64,000 nucleotides of DNA from contig CAJNDT010000319.1 of NCBI GenBank assembly GCA_905221615.1, positions 62,001 through 126,000 of the forward strand. The letters are read 5' to 3'. The notes under the pieces were generated by a model that ran no database searches, was not told where the DNA came from, and was given only the letters and a program-made list of their open reading frames with translations. The translations under genes were made by a program, and so were the position numbers. Shown piece after piece: positions 21,691 through 32,380 of this stretch. The stretch comes from Symbiodinium sp. CCMP2592 (Eukaryota; Sar; Dinophyceae; Suessiales; Symbiodiniaceae). Within the stretch, counting starts at the first letter, position 1, and the number at the start of each line of letters is the position of its first letter.

Positions 21691-21789
21691 TTTGGCTCGA
21701 AAGGCAGAAGAAAGGGAAGAAAGGGAAAACGCGTTGCAGTATTTTGCACACATTGCAGCATCTTACTACACCTAGTACGCTTCCTTGCC

Positions 21790-22013
21790 TGCCTTGGCGC
21801 TGTCTTGCGAAAGGGCCGGTGTGGAGATTATTCTCAGCTTATTCTCATCTTCTCAGCTGACCATACTTAGGACAGTTGTTTGCCCGCCTCGACGCTGTCT
21901 TGCGAAGGGGTCGGTGCAGACACTTTTGCATTTGAACATACTTGGGACAGTGTTTTGCTTGCCTCGACGCTGTCTTGCGAAAGGGCCGGCGTGGACGCCT
22001 TCTTCCATCCCAT
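21790..22013 (+). repeat. Three-fold leader repeat before the 337-bp exon array
   Basis: GCGCTGTCTTGCGAAAGGGC-like segments occur near 21796, 21890 and 21968, each with a following CATACTT(A/G)GGACAG in two cases. The third copy runs in the same open frame into the first exon of the array. It may be 5' exon duplication or a promoter/UTR repeat. Confidence 0.5.
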
Positions 22014-24107
22014 GGATTCGCGGTTGCAGAAGTTCCGCGCCGATTATGCCCAGCAGGGCGAAGACTGGCTCCGCACCGAGCTGGACAAGCAAAACCGGCA
22101 GGACCTGCGTGGGCTCTGTGTCGTTGCGGGTGTGCAACAGAAGTCTGCCGGGCACACGCTTACCAGAGCGGAGCTGTTGGAAGCTCTATCAAAGAGCATT
22201 GCCGGGGAGCAGGCTTCATGGGGAAGCGGCGTTCTTGAGGATTGTCCATGTCAGCTTCGGTTGCAGTGAACCGTCAGCGTCGTCGTCGGGTGGGATGTTT
22301 AGTGCTCTGCAGTGAAGCAGTTCTTGGTGTCAGGCCGATGAAGCGGCCTCGCAGCGAAAGCTGCAGGAACTGCGCACGGGTTATGCCGAGCAGGGCGAAG
22401 CCTGGCTCCGCACCGAGCTGGAGAAGCAGAGTCGGGATGAGCTGGCTAAGCTCTGCGTCGCTTCGGATGTGCGACAGAAGTCAGCCGGGCGCAAGCTCTC
22501 CAGAGCGGAGCTGTTGGAAGCTCTATCACCGAGCATTGCCGGGGAGCAGGCTTCATGGGGAAGCGGTGTTGTTGAGGATTGTCCATGTCAGCTTCGGTTG
22601 CAGTGAGCTGTCAGCGTCGTCGTCGGGTGGGATGTTTAGTGCTCTGCAGTGAAGCAGTTCTTGGTGTCAGGCCGATGAAGCGGCGTCGCAGCAAAGGCTG
22701 CTCGAGCTGCGCACGGGTTATGCCGAGCAGGGCGAAGCCTGGCTCCGCGGCGAGTTGGGGAAGCAGAGTCGGGCGGCGCTGGTTGGGCTCTGTGTCGCTG
22801 CGGGTTTGCAACGACACCGTGCCGGGTGCACGCTTACCAAGCCGGAGTTGTCGAAAGCTCTATCACAGAGCATTGCGGGGGAGCAGGCTTCATGGGGAAG
22901 CGGCGTTTTTTAGGATTGTCCATGTCAGCTTCGGTTGCAGTGAGCTGTCAGCGTCGTCGTCGGGTGGGATGTTTAGTGCTCTGCAATGAAGCAGTTCTTG
23001 GTGTCAGGCCGATGAAGCGGCGTCGCAGCAAAGGCTGCAGGAGCTGCGCACGGGTTATGCCGAGCAGGGCGAAGCCTGGCTCCGCGGCGAGTTGGGGAAG
23101 CAGAGTCGGGCGGAGCTGGTTGGGCTCTGTGTCGCTGCGGGTTTGCAACGACACCGTGCCGGGTGCACGCTTACCAAGCCGGAGTTGTCGAAAGCTCTAT
23201 CACAGAGCATTGCAGGGGAGCAGGCTTCATGGGGAAGCGGCGTTTTTTAGGATTGTCCATGTCAGCTTCGGTTGCAGTGAGCTGTCAGCGTCGTAGTCGG
23301 GTGGGATGTTTAGTGCTCTGCAGTGAAGCAGTTCTTGGTGTCAGGCCGATGAAGCGGCGTCGCAGCAAAGGCTGCTCGAGCTGCGCACGGGTTATGCCGA
23401 GCAGGGCGAAGCCTGGCTCCGCGGCGGGTTGGGGAAGCAGAGTCGGGCGGAGCTGGTTGGGCTCTGTGTCGCTGCGGGTTTGCAACGACACCGTGCCGGG
23501 TGCACGCTTACCAAGCCGGAGTTGTCGAAAGCTCTATCACAGAGCATTGCCGGGGAGCAGGCTTCATGGGGAAGCGGCGTTTTTTTAGGATTGTCCATGT
23601 CAGCTTCGGTTGCAGTGAGCTGTCAGCGTCGTCGTCGGGTGGGATGTTTAGTGCTCTGCAGTGAAGCAGTTCTTGGTGTCAGGCCGATGAAGCGGCGTCG
23701 CAGCAAAGGCTGCAGGAGCTGCGCACGGGTTATGCCGAGCAGGGCGAAGCCTGGCTCCGCGGTGAGTTGGGGAAGCACGGCAAGGATGAGCTGGTTGGGC
23801 TCTGTGTCGCTGCGGGTTTGCAACGACACCGTGCCGGGTGCACGCTTACCAAGCCGGAGTTGTCGAAAGCTCTATCACAGAGCATTGCCGGGGAGCAGGC
23901 TTCATGGGGAAGCGGCGTTTTTTAGGATTGTCCGTGTCAGCTTCGGTTGCAGTGAGCTGTCAGCGTCGTCGTCGGGTGGGATGTTTAGTGCTCTGCAGTG
24001 AAGCAGTTCTTGGTGTCAGGCCGATGAAGCGGCGTCGCAGCAAAGGCTGCAGGAGCTGCGCACGGGTTATGCCGAGCAGGGAAAAGCCTGGCTCCGCACC
24101 GAGCTGG
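22014..24107 (+). CDS. Tandem-exon gene with 78-residue repeat, cut by gap
   Basis: Seven exon-like repeats lie at about 22014-22230, 22334-22567, 22671-22904, 23008-23241, 23345-23578, 23683-23916 and 24020-24107 (cut by N). A full exon is 234 nt, starts ADEAASQQRLQELR and ends EQASWGSG. Introns are 103 nt (one 104), begin GT, end TTGGTGTCAG, and contain in-frame stops. Every junction is phase 0, so splicing joins all repeats in frame. The second half of each repeat, SRDELAKLC to LSRAELLEALS with a Gly between, resembles a SAP-like helix-turn-helix pattern, but only weakly. Copies 3-7 are nearly identical, copies 1-2 diverged. The first exon's true start (ATG at 22012 or an upstream frame) and the last exon are unknown. 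Confidence 0.62.
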
Positions 24108-24207
24108 NNNNNNNNNNNNNNNNNNNNNNNNNNNNNNNNNNNNNNNNNNNNNNNNNNNNNNNNNNNNNNNNNNNNNNNNNNNNNNNNNNNNNNNNNNNNN
24201 NNNNNNN
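24108..24207. other. Scaffold gap, 100 N
   Basis: Exactly 100 N, the usual code for a gap of unknown size. It lies between the 337-bp array and a copy of the 255-bp array family, so the true length of both arrays is unknown here. Confidence 0.99.
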
Positions 24208-24560
24208 GGAGCAAGCTCTGGGGTCCTGAGTAGCAGGGCCGGTCGCCGGTGTGTGCGGTCGGAAGGTGCCTCTGGCTTTGCAAGCAGCAATCATCACAGA
24301 AAGCTCTGCATGGGGGAGTGGTTGTGGGTTTGGCAAAAGCAATGATCAAGAAAGTTCTGCTGCCGGCCAAACCGCAGGCCTCCAGAAAGTAATGATTTCT
24401 TTATCAAAGGCCTCTCAAAGAATGCGATTTCTCAAGTTCTGCAAGGCTACCCCCTTTGGGTGCCTGACACCACAAATAAAGGAGCAAGCTTTGGGGTCCT
24501 GATTAGCAGGGCCGGTCGCCGGTGTGTCCGGTCGGAAGGTGCCTCTGGCTCTGCACTCAA
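24208..24560 (+). repeat. Further copies of the 255-bp array family
   Basis: After the gap the sequence resumes with GGAGCAAGCTCTGGGGTCCTGA and the GTGTG(T/C)GGTCGGAAGGTGCC variant otherwise seen only at about 16180-16200, followed by ATGCGATTTCTCAAGTTC at 24421. A decayed tail runs to about 24735. Confidence 0.88.
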
Positions 24561-24863
24561 CAATCATAAGAAAGGCTCCCCTACCAATCCAAAGCATAAT
24601 GATGCAATCATAAGGCAAGCTCCACTACCATTCCACAGCACATTTAATCGCACAGAACGCAATTTGAGGAGTCCTGCAAGGCCATCGCTTAGCCTCAAGG
24701 GTTCCGCAAATAATCAGGGAAGCTTTGGGTCCTGATTAAAAGGGTGCGGCTTTGCCGAGCGGGCCTATGTGTGCCTATTCATGCTGTTACATCACATTTG
24801 TATATATATATATATATACAAATACTTATATGTATACTGTTTAAAACATGCTCATGCAATGAT

Positions 24864-25590
24864 ATATTAACCGCTTGCCTTGTGCCTTCTATCCTTCTTA
24901 TCCAGCTCATTCCAATCGAACACTTGGGAGCTGGGCTTCTCGGCCTCCCTTCTCTCATGCCGCCTGGCTTTCTCAGACTCTCTCATTGCCTCATGGCTTC
25001 TTTCCTTCTTATCCAGCTCATCCCAATCGAAGAATTGCGAGGTGGGCTTCTCGGCCTCCCTTCTCTCATGCCGCCTGGCTTTCTCAGACTCTCTCATTGC
25101 CTCATGGCTTCTTTCCTTCTTATCCAGCTCATCCCAATCGAAGAATTGCGAGGTGGGCTTCTCAGCCTCCCTGCTCTCATGCCGCCTGGCTTTCTCAGAC
25201 TTTCTCATTGCTTTTCTCATTGCCCTCATGAACTGAGAAAACATCTTACTTCTCATCCACTGCATTTCGCGGATGATACTTCGAAGCCGGGCCAGCAGCT
25301 CATGTCTCATGCAGCCTTTCACGTTGCCTGTGTCATGTGCCCATGTGCTCTTGCTGCGTGTCTCATGAGCCCATGTGCTGATGCCTGCCTCAGCTCTGCT
25401 CACGGCCTTCTTTTTTCTCATGCTCATGGTGCTCTTCAGTGGCCTCATGACATGGGGGACATGCGGCCTCACCCGCCGCGATTGCGGCCTCACGTCCTCC
25501 TCTGTCTCATTGCCCGAACGAACCATCGCCATCCGCTCAAACTCATCGGCCCAGCAAAGCCTCATGAGGTAATCAAATATTTTAGTATTA
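24864..25590 (-). CDS. Charged repeat-containing exon, unknown family
   Basis: The minus frame is open for about 240 codons and ends TAA (24864-24866), though a GT just before it could be a donor instead. The first half is basic, with STWAHETRSKSTWAHD; the second carries three copies of a 37-residue (111-bp) repeat with REAEKPTSQFFDWDELDKK and SHEAMRESEKARRHE. It reads as a Lys/Glu helix with an aromatic FDW knot. The upstream part of the frame runs into an ATTAGT-type repeat (25575-25750) and is not coding; the exon probably begins near 25570. It is likely one exon of the minus-strand family seen up to 31 kb. Confidence 0.58.
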
Positions 25591-25779
25591 ATACTAAGAC
25601 TAATACCAATACTAATTAATACTGATACGAATACCAATACAAATACCAATAACAAATACTAGTTCTAGTACTAATACTGAGATTCATACCAATACGAATG
25701 CAAACATCAAAACGAATACGAGTACTAATCAATACAAACACCAACAAAAAGATACTAAACTAATGCTTAGAAGTTCTTA

Positions 25780-25969
25780 TCAGGATCCCATGTAAAAAAG
25801 CGCTTGGAACATAAATATGCTAATCCAATCCTGAAACCTGCCCATCACTGCCATGTCCTCAAGACTGTAGGGCTCGATCTCATCAAGGGCCTTCCAGTCA
25901 AAGTAGGGGTCCCATGAATCGTCCCATGCATCGTCCCATGCTTCCTCATGGCTGGGCTCCTTGCCATTG
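25780..25969 (-). CDS. Acidic exon with WDD repeats
   Basis: After an acceptor-like GATAG the minus strand is open from 25969 to TGA at 25780-25782: AWDDAWDDSWDPYFDWKALDE is followed by SLEDMAVMGRFQDW and an aromatic IFMFQALFYM tail. No ATG lies near the 5' side, as expected for an internal exon. The FDW plus LDE pattern recalls FDWDELDKK in the neighbouring exon at 24864-25590, suggesting a shared motif. The final residues may be intron if a donor exists before the stop. Confidence 0.52.
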
Positions 25970-26773
25970 CTATCTTAACCCTCATTAACACCAAGAAACA
26001 TTTATTGCTAAATTATGAAACTTATTTTCACAGCCCACTCCTGCCATTGCTCTTGCTCATGCTCTAGGCACTCATATCGATTCTTGCAGAGCTCAAGCTG
26101 CTTATGCAGCCCGACGGTCCACACCATGGCGGGCTCACGGCGATCTCAGATGGGGCTTACGGGTCATGGGCTTAACCTTACACAAAACTCAAAAACAATG
26201 CTCATGATGCTGCCTGCACTGAAGCTCTCTCTCATCTCACTGACAGATGCTGACTTGTCAGCAAACTCACTGATGCCCATCAGGAATCATCAGGAAACTC
26301 ACTCATGCCCATGATGAGTCATGCTTAAAAAATAGCTTAATCCCGCAACCAAACCGCCACCAAACACGACACCCTCTAATTTCGCCCCATCACATCACAT
26401 CCACGACTACTAAGCACAACCTCCAATTGAACAACCACAGACTGAAGCTTAAAACCTTTAAACCCCCTACGAATTAACTAAGGGTTAGGGTTTGGGGCTT
26501 GCGGGGATTGGGCTTACAGCTCCCGGCTCATGACTTTTTCTGTCATGAGACAAGCTTCATCTCATTCCCTATTGAATCTCATGACCACATCATGTGATCG
26601 CGATAAAAACACAAAGTCTCAGAGCTCATGCCCCAATCACTCATGAATGTGCAGCAACAAAAGTATGGGCAGAGCATGCAAGGCCATGAGCATCTCATGA
26701 GGGCTCAGCAAGACATTCAGGGTGCAAGGCGTAGGGTTTAGGGCCATTAGAAACCAAACTTATGTTGATTGTT

Positions 26774-26782
26774 ACTAATTAT

Positions 26783-26826
<44 letters not shown>

Positions 26827-27027
26827 GAACCCATCCCTCTTGCGCCACTACTACTAGTACTTGAGTACTAGTACGAATACTAGTACTAGTACTACTAGTA
26901 CTTCTAGTCCTACTAGTACTACTAGTACTACTAGTACTACTAGTACTACTAGTACTACTAGTCTACTACTAGTGCCACTAGTGCCACTATTGCTACTACT
27001 ACTACTACTACTACGACTACTACTAGG

Positions 27028-27074
<47 letters not shown>

Positions 27075-27101
27075 GACTAGTACTACGACTACTACCACTA
27101 G

Positions 27102-27169
<68 letters not shown>

Positions 27170-27213
27170 GTGCTACTACTACTACTACTTCTACTACTAC
27201 TACTGCTGTGCCC
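26774..27213. repeat. (ACT)n microsatellite with CTAGTA variants
   Basis: Over 400 bp of CTA/ACT with many ACTAGT interruptions; produces Ser-, Val- and Leu-only frames that are not genes. Confidence 0.95.
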
Positions 27214-27419
27214 GGCAACTCCTCGCTGCACTCTGCTCCTCATCTCATCGTAGCACCTCGGATGGGGCTGCTTATGGGTACTTATTGCCTTAGACTTAAG
27301 CTTACGGGGCTCCGTCAGGGTTAAGGGTTCCAGGGTATTCGGGACTAGGGCTTCAAGGTAATTATTCAGGATTATTAGGGCTTGGGGGTTTTAGGGTATC
27401 TCAGGGCCAATCAAAGCGC

Positions 27420-27572
27420 ACATTCTCCTGACTTTTGCTGGCATGCTCACAGCTTCTGCTCATGTTCAAAAAATCAGAGAAACTCACCGCCTCATGACCA
27501 CATCAGGTGATCTCACTTCAAAAAGAAACCAAGGGAATCTCACCCCTCATGCCCGAAGGCTCAGAGAGCATC
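27420..27572. repeat. Duplicated segment, copy 1 (copy 2 at 29550-29711)
   Basis: About 150 bp, from CTGACTTTTGCTGGCATGCT to GCCCGAAGGCTCAG, is almost identical to 29555-29700, offset 2,130 bp. It marks one end of a block duplication that also includes the paired exons listed separately. Confidence 0.9.
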
Positions 27573-27974
27573 GAGGGCCATGCAGCACGGGCTCATGAAA
27601 CTCATATTCATCTTTTTCTCCCTGAACCCTTACCTCAAGCTTACGGGATCTTCAATTAGGCATAAACTCATCTTTACCCTAAACCCTAAACCTTGCACCC
27701 TGAAAGTCTTGCTCAGCCCTCATGACACGATCATGGCCTGGCATGCTCTGCTCATGCCAAAGCGGCAAGGCGTCTCACGACCCATGGGGCCGGGTTTGTG
27801 GACTCATTGAATTGAAGCAGCTCATCTCTGGTCCGTGTGGGCAACTCAAGGATCATCACACGGACCCAGTTCCCAAAGCCTCATACGATGATTGTGCTCA
27901 TTAAAACCCAGAAAACAAGAACCAAAAGAAAAAAACGACTGATTAAACCCACAAACGATCTCAATAAAAGTTCT

Positions 27975-28068
27975 CTATGTTCTCATGACAGTTGAAGAAC
28001 CCATGTAGTGGTTCATGAGCTCATGGGCCGCCTCATCGGTGTCGCTCATGAGCGTGTAGATGCCGGTC
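27975..28068 (-). CDS. Exon type A, copy 1
   Basis: From a TGTAAG acceptor the minus strand encodes TGIYTLMSDTDEAAHELMNH and YMGSSTVMRT before TAG. The copy at 30063-30163 encodes the related TGIFELISDTDEAFEEMWNH and RMGPLTFMRE. Conserved T-G-I, S-D-T-D-E-A and M-G positions between diverged copies favour real coding over repeat noise. Confidence 0.55.
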
Positions 28069-28089
28069 CTTACAGGTCAACTCATGCTA

Positions 28090-28110
28090 CAACAACAACA
28101 GCAACTACTG

Positions 28111-28155
<45 letters not shown>

Positions 28156-28190
28156 GTACTACTACTACTAGTACTACTGAAATTATTTTA
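28090..28190. repeat. (ACT)n microsatellite
   Basis: CTA/ACT run directly upstream (minus sense) of exon type A copy 1; a similar run at 30200-30262 sits in the same place relative to copy 2, so the microsatellite was duplicated with the exons. Confidence 0.92.
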
Positions 28191-28309
28191 TTACTATTAT
28201 TACTACTACGAATAATTAATATTAATTGCTGGTAAACCCTGCTTAGTAGCTTCTTACTTCTAATTCTATTTAGAATTATGATTATTTGCAGTCTCATTAC
28301 TTATTGTTT

Positions 28310-28422
28310 AATGCCGGGTCTCCTCAGCGCTGCACTCATGTTCAGACGCAACTCATTGCCGATCATCTGGCGATCGGCATGGGTGTCGTTATGGTCGCCC
28401 ATGAGCCTTTCTTGTCCCGTTA
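28310..28422 (-). CDS. Possible small exon
   Basis: Minus frame QERLMGDHNDTHADRQMIGN followed by ELRLNMSAALRRPG reads as a helical peptide between exon types A and E. No partner was found in the second block, so it is less certain than its neighbours. Confidence 0.35.
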
Positions 28423-28457
28423 TGGGCGAATAAACCAGCTAATCAATTCTTAATTGC

Positions 28458-28595
28458 TCAATGCGATCCCAGAAACCCATTGTACGTGGGATCATTCTCA
28501 TGCCGGCTTAGGCATATGCTCATGTGGATCCATGTGATCGTGCAAACCTCACTCCAGCAGTTGTGGAGTCTCATGTTGGACCTCAAATCATCCAT
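28458..28595 (-). CDS. Exon type E, copy 1
   Basis: Minus frame from ATG at 28595: CWSEVCTITWIHMSICLSRHE then NDPTYNGFLGSH and TGA at 28458-28460. It aligns with 30327-30476 at W, I/V-L, RHE(N/S)D and GF(L/F)G. The same pattern (HESD...LGN) occurs in exon type C, which suggests one motif copied several times. Confidence 0.5.
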   Translation of the reverse strand: MDDLRSNMRLHNCWSEVCTITWIHMSICLSRHENDPTYNGFLGSH

Positions 28596-28689
28596 CTCCT
28601 GAGTACTTACTCATGACGGACAAAATAACCAAGTAGTTTTAATGCAGCCTACATTAACTCTAACTCTAATTGAAACTAATCAACTAATT

Positions 28690-28964
28690 TTACAAAACGA
28701 CAAAATGCCTAATGAATGCATCGGAATCTCATAGCACAGCCACCTTCTCAACATCCCTTCTCTCTGCGAATCCTCAACCCGGTTCTCAGTGAATCCCGTG
28801 AGGACCCATGCCCTCACACCCATCACTCTCTCACCGAGATGGCGCATCCTGTCTCTCACCCCACCGAAGTGGGCATCGAGCCGGCGCTCAAGGTGCACCA
28901 TCATCTCATGGACACGGCGGGTATCACGGTTGTCGCTCATGGCTGGATGCTGATGGGATCTCAA
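28690..28964 (-). CDS. Exon type B, copy 1
   Basis: Minus frame with VHEMMVHLERRLDAHFGG, RDRMRHLGERV and RAWVLTGFTENR, a clear amphipathic helix. Its relative at 30554-30793 has HTMLTHVERRLDEMGG, RDRLRHVSGRL and RSWVLVSWTAWR. Substitutions are conservative, a mark of selected coding sequence. No family was recognised; it could be a coiled-coil oligomerisation segment. Confidence 0.58.
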
Positions 28965-29068
28965 GGCTCAGGGCTCACGGCACTCAAGGCTCAGGCGGCT
29001 GCAGCATGGCAAAATCACCCAAAACATTCAGGGCTCATGAGACTTGCCACATGAACTGTTCCACAGGT

Positions 29069-29200
29069 TCATGGCACAATCCCAAAGTCCCATCTGTTGC
29101 CAAGGCACTCATGGTTCTCCGCATCGGACTCATGGTAGAACAGCTTCCAGTCCACATCCACCAGCTCATGTCGCTCATGCACCTCAGTCGTGACTCTTAG
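29069..29200 (-). CDS. Exon type C, copy 1
   Basis: Minus frame with HERHELVDVDWKLFYHESD and AENHECLGNRWDFGIVP before TGA. The core DWKLFYHE recurs at about 30950-31010 (WVDMDWKLFYYHEYLGNR) and, altered, in every unit of the 171-bp array at 31-32.4 kb. Confidence 0.52.
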   Translation of the reverse strand, partial: LRVTTEVHERHELVDVDWKLFYHESDAENHECLGNRWDFGIVP

Positions 29201-29549
29201 GCTCATGGGTCTGCACAAGCCATGAGTGCCATGTATTTCCAAGGCACTCATGGGAACACCTTGCAGCTCATGTCCACCCAGCTGATGTCGCTCATATACC
29301 TCAGTTGGCTGGTTATCCACCCCAAAACCCCAACCCAAAACCCCAATCCCAACCCCAGATTAGGGTTAAAGGGTTTGAAATATAGAGTTCTAGGGCTTTA
29401 GGGCCTTGGCGTTCTAGGGCTCGGGGCTTAAAGGGATTAAGATTCAGGGTATTAAGGATTAGGGTTTCAGGGTATTACGGATTAGAAAATAGGGTTAGGG
29501 GGGTTGGGGTGTAGAGTCCTAGGGCCTTAGAGTTCAGGGCCAATCTAAG

Positions 29550-29711
29550 CACACATTCTCATGACTTTTGCTGGCATGCTCACAGCTTCTGCTCATGTTC
29601 AAAAAATCAGAGAAACTCACCGCCTCATGACCACATCAGGTGATCTCACTTCAAAAAGAAACCAAGGGAATCTCACCCCTCATGCCCGAAGGCTCAGCAA
29701 GCATCGAGGGC
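29550..29711. repeat. Duplicated segment, copy 2
   Basis: Partner of 27420-27572, nearly identical over about 150 bp; boundary of the 2.1-kb block duplication. Confidence 0.9.
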
Positions 29712-30062
29712 CGGATGATGACAGCTCATCATTACAGTTCATAATTACTCATCTATATGTAGCCCTCATCTGATGGGCTTTTTCTGACTAATACCCTCAA
29801 TCATTGCTCAGCTCATGCCCTTGCATGCTCCAGGACTCATGCCTGGAAAAGCTCAGGCTTGAGCTTTTTAAGCACTCGCCTCATCAAATACGGGTGCATG
29901 AAGGTCTCATTCCATTCAGAGAGCTGCCTCACCTCCCAATCGCTGAGCTCAATGATCATGATGCGGAAGAAATGGCGGAAGCCTCATTAATGATTGTGCT
30001 CATTCAATCTCATAAATGATAACTACAACAACAAACTACTAATCAAATCCTCAAACTGAAAG

Positions 30063-30163
30063 TTCTCTACGTTCTCTCATGAAAGTCAAAGGACCCATGC
30101 GGTGGTTCCACATCTCCTCAAAGGCCTCATCGGTGTCGCTGATCAGCTCAAAGATCCCCGTCC
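30063..30163 (-). CDS. Exon type A, copy 2
   Basis: Minus frame TGIFELISDTDEAFEEMWNH then RMGPLTFMRERRE. It differs from copy 1 at many amino acids but keeps the acidic SDTDEA core and reading frame. Confidence 0.55.
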
Positions 30164-30199
30164 TTAGAAGGCTACTAATACTGATACCGATACTAAGAC

Positions 30200-30209
30200 C
30201 AATACAACA

Positions 30210-30262
<53 letters not shown>
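30200..30262. repeat. (ACT)n microsatellite
   Basis: Uninterrupted CTA/ACT run of about 60 bp, in the same relative position as the one at 28090-28190. Confidence 0.93.
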
Positions 30263-30264
<2 letters not shown>

Positions 30265-30326
30265 AAAACAAGAATAATCAACAAATGAACTGTTACTAAC
30301 TAATCTTATTATACCCACAATACTCA

Positions 30327-30476
30327 TTAATCAATGCGACCGAAAAACCCATGCCAGTTCTGATCGGACTCATGGCGCCATATTTTCAGCTCAACCTCCG
30401 CCCATGCCATGCTGCACAAGGGCCGCCAGCTTTCAGAGATGTGCTTATTCATATGGCTCATGGTGAGATCATGCTC
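30327..30476 (-). CDS. Exon type E, copy 2
   Basis: After a CTCAG acceptor the minus strand is open for 150 nt to TAA at 30327-30329: EHDLTMSHMNKHISESWRP then AWAEVELKIWRHESDQNWHG and FFGRID. It is the best-preserved copy of the W..V.L...RHESD...GF.G motif. Confidence 0.55.
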   Translation of the reverse strand, partial: EHDLTMSHMNKHISESWRPLCSMAWAEVELKIWRHESDQNWHGFFGRID

Positions 30477-30553
30477 CTGAGAAACTTCTCATGACTGAGA
30501 AACATCACTAGTTTATTGTAACTAATTTCTCAAAAATAGAAAATGCTGACTTA

Positions 30554-30793
30554 TCATTGCATTGCAGTCTCTATGTTCATCCAACGCACCATTTGCGCAT
30601 CTCTCTCATGGGCCTCACAGCGCCAAGCAGTCCATGAAACCAAAACCCAGCTTCTCAATTGGAGAAGCCGGCCAGAGACATGCCTCAAGCGATCCCTCAA
30701 TGAGCCACCCATCTCATCGAGTCTCCGCTCCACGTGAGTGAGCATCGTGTGGACGGCACTCATCGTCGTCTCATCGACTCCGCTCATTTCCAT
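30554..30793 (-). CDS. Exon type B, copy 2
   Basis: Minus frame beginning MEMSGVDETTMSAVHTML and containing HVERRLDEMGG, LRDRLRHVSGRL and RSWVLVSWTAWR, then EAHERDAQMVRWMN. Parallel to 28690-28964. Confidence 0.58.
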   Translation of the reverse strand: MEMSGVDETTMSAVHTMLTHVERRLDEMGGSLRDRLRHVSGRLLQLRSWVLVSWTAWRCEAHERDAQMVRWMNIETAMQ

Positions 30794-30929
30794 GGCTCAC
30801 GGATCTCAAGGCTCAAAGAACTCAGGGCTCAGGGCTCTCAATGCTCATGCGGCTGCAGCAGGCCAAAGTCAACCCAAACATTCAGAGCTCATGCGACTTG
30901 CCACAAGAGCGAATCTGCAGGCTCATGGC

Positions 30930-32380
30930 ACAATCTGAAATCCTAATCTATTTCCGAGGTACTCATGGTAGTAGAACAGCTTCCAGTCCATGTCCACCCA
31001 GCTGAGGTCGCCCATGTGCCTCGTGGCTCAACAACTGCTAAAAGCAACAAGTCTCAAGGCTCATGGTGTACAGCAATCCCGAAATCAGATCTAATGCCAT
31101 CCCAGCTACTCATGCTTCTCCTCATCGGACCCATGCCAGCCCAGCATCTGGCTCAGGTCCACCCTGCTGATGTAGCCCGTGTGCCTCATGGCCAAGCAAA
31201 TGCTAACTTGAAGCAACAACTCTCTCGAAACTCATGGCGTGCAACAATGCCCAAATCTAATGCATTCCCCCGGTACTCATGCTTCTCAATGCTTCTCCTC
31301 ATCGGACCCATGCCAGTCCAGCTTCGGCCTCGTGTCCACCCAGCTGAGGTCGCCCATGTGCCTCGTGGCTCAAGAACTGCTAAAAGCAACAAGTCTCAAG
31401 GCTCATGGTGTACAGCAATCCCGAAATCAGATCTAATGCCGTCCCAGCTACTCATGCTTCTCCTCATCGGACCCATACCAGTCCGGCTTCGAGCTCATGT
31501 CCACCCTGCTGATGTAGCCCCTGTGCCTCATGGCCAAGCAAATGCTAATTTGAAGCAACAACTCTCTCGAAACTCATGGCGTGCAACAATGCCCAAATCT
31601 AGTGCATTCCCCCGGTACTCATGCTTCTCAATGCTTCTCCTCATCGGACCCATGCCAGTCCAGCTTCGGCCTCGACTCCACCCAGCTGAGGTCGCCCATG
31701 TGCCTCGTGGCTCAAGAACTGCTAAAAGCAACAAGTCTCAAGGCTCATAGCGTACAACAAACCTCAAATCTAATGCATTCCCCCGGTTCTCATGCTTCTC
31801 GATGCTTCTCCTCATCGGACCCATGTCAGCCCAGCTTCTGGCTCATGTCCACCCAGGTCAGGTCGCCCATGTGCCTCATGCCTAAACAAATGCTATTTTG
31901 AAGCAACAACTCTCTCGAAACTCATGGCGTACAACAAACCCCAAATCTAAAGCATTCCCCCGGTACTCATGCTTCTCAATGCTTCTCCTCATCGGACCCA
32001 TGCCAGCCCAGCATCTGGCTCATGTCCACCCGGGTTAGGTCGCCCATGTGCCTCGTGGCTCAAGAACTGCTAAAACCGACAAGTCTCAAGGCTCATAGCG
32101 TACAACAAAACCCAAATCTAATGCATTCCCCCGGTACTCATGCTTCTCGATGCTTCTCCTCATCGGACCCATGTCAGCCCAGCTTCTGGCTCATGTCCAC
32201 CCAGGTTAGGTCACTCATTTGCCTCGTGGCTCAAAAACTGCTAAAAACAACAAGGCTCAAGGCTCATGGCGTACAACAAACTCCAAATCTAATCTAATGC
32301 ATTCCCCCGGTACTCGTGCTTCTACTCATCGGACCCATGCCAGTCCAGCTTCTGGCTCATGTCCACCCAGGTGAGGCCGA
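30930..32380 (-). repeat. 171-bp tandem array built from exon type C
   Basis: About eight units alternate in two subtypes, giving near-identity at 342 bp (for example 31186-31392 with 31528-31734). On the minus strand a unit encodes an opening like HMGDLSWVDM, then KLDWHGSDEEKH. In one subtype a 10-bp duplication (TGAGAAGCAT or CGAGAAGCAT) follows and throws the next part, EYRGNALDLGIV, out of frame; without it the unit would match exon type C at 29069-29200. The units therefore look like amplified and now partly decayed exons. Confidence 0.72.

Noticed and set aside
20766..21761. 331-codon minus-strand frame
   Set aside because: It is stitched from three tandem repeats and a GATA microsatellite whose periods happen to keep a frame open; no domain or splice support.
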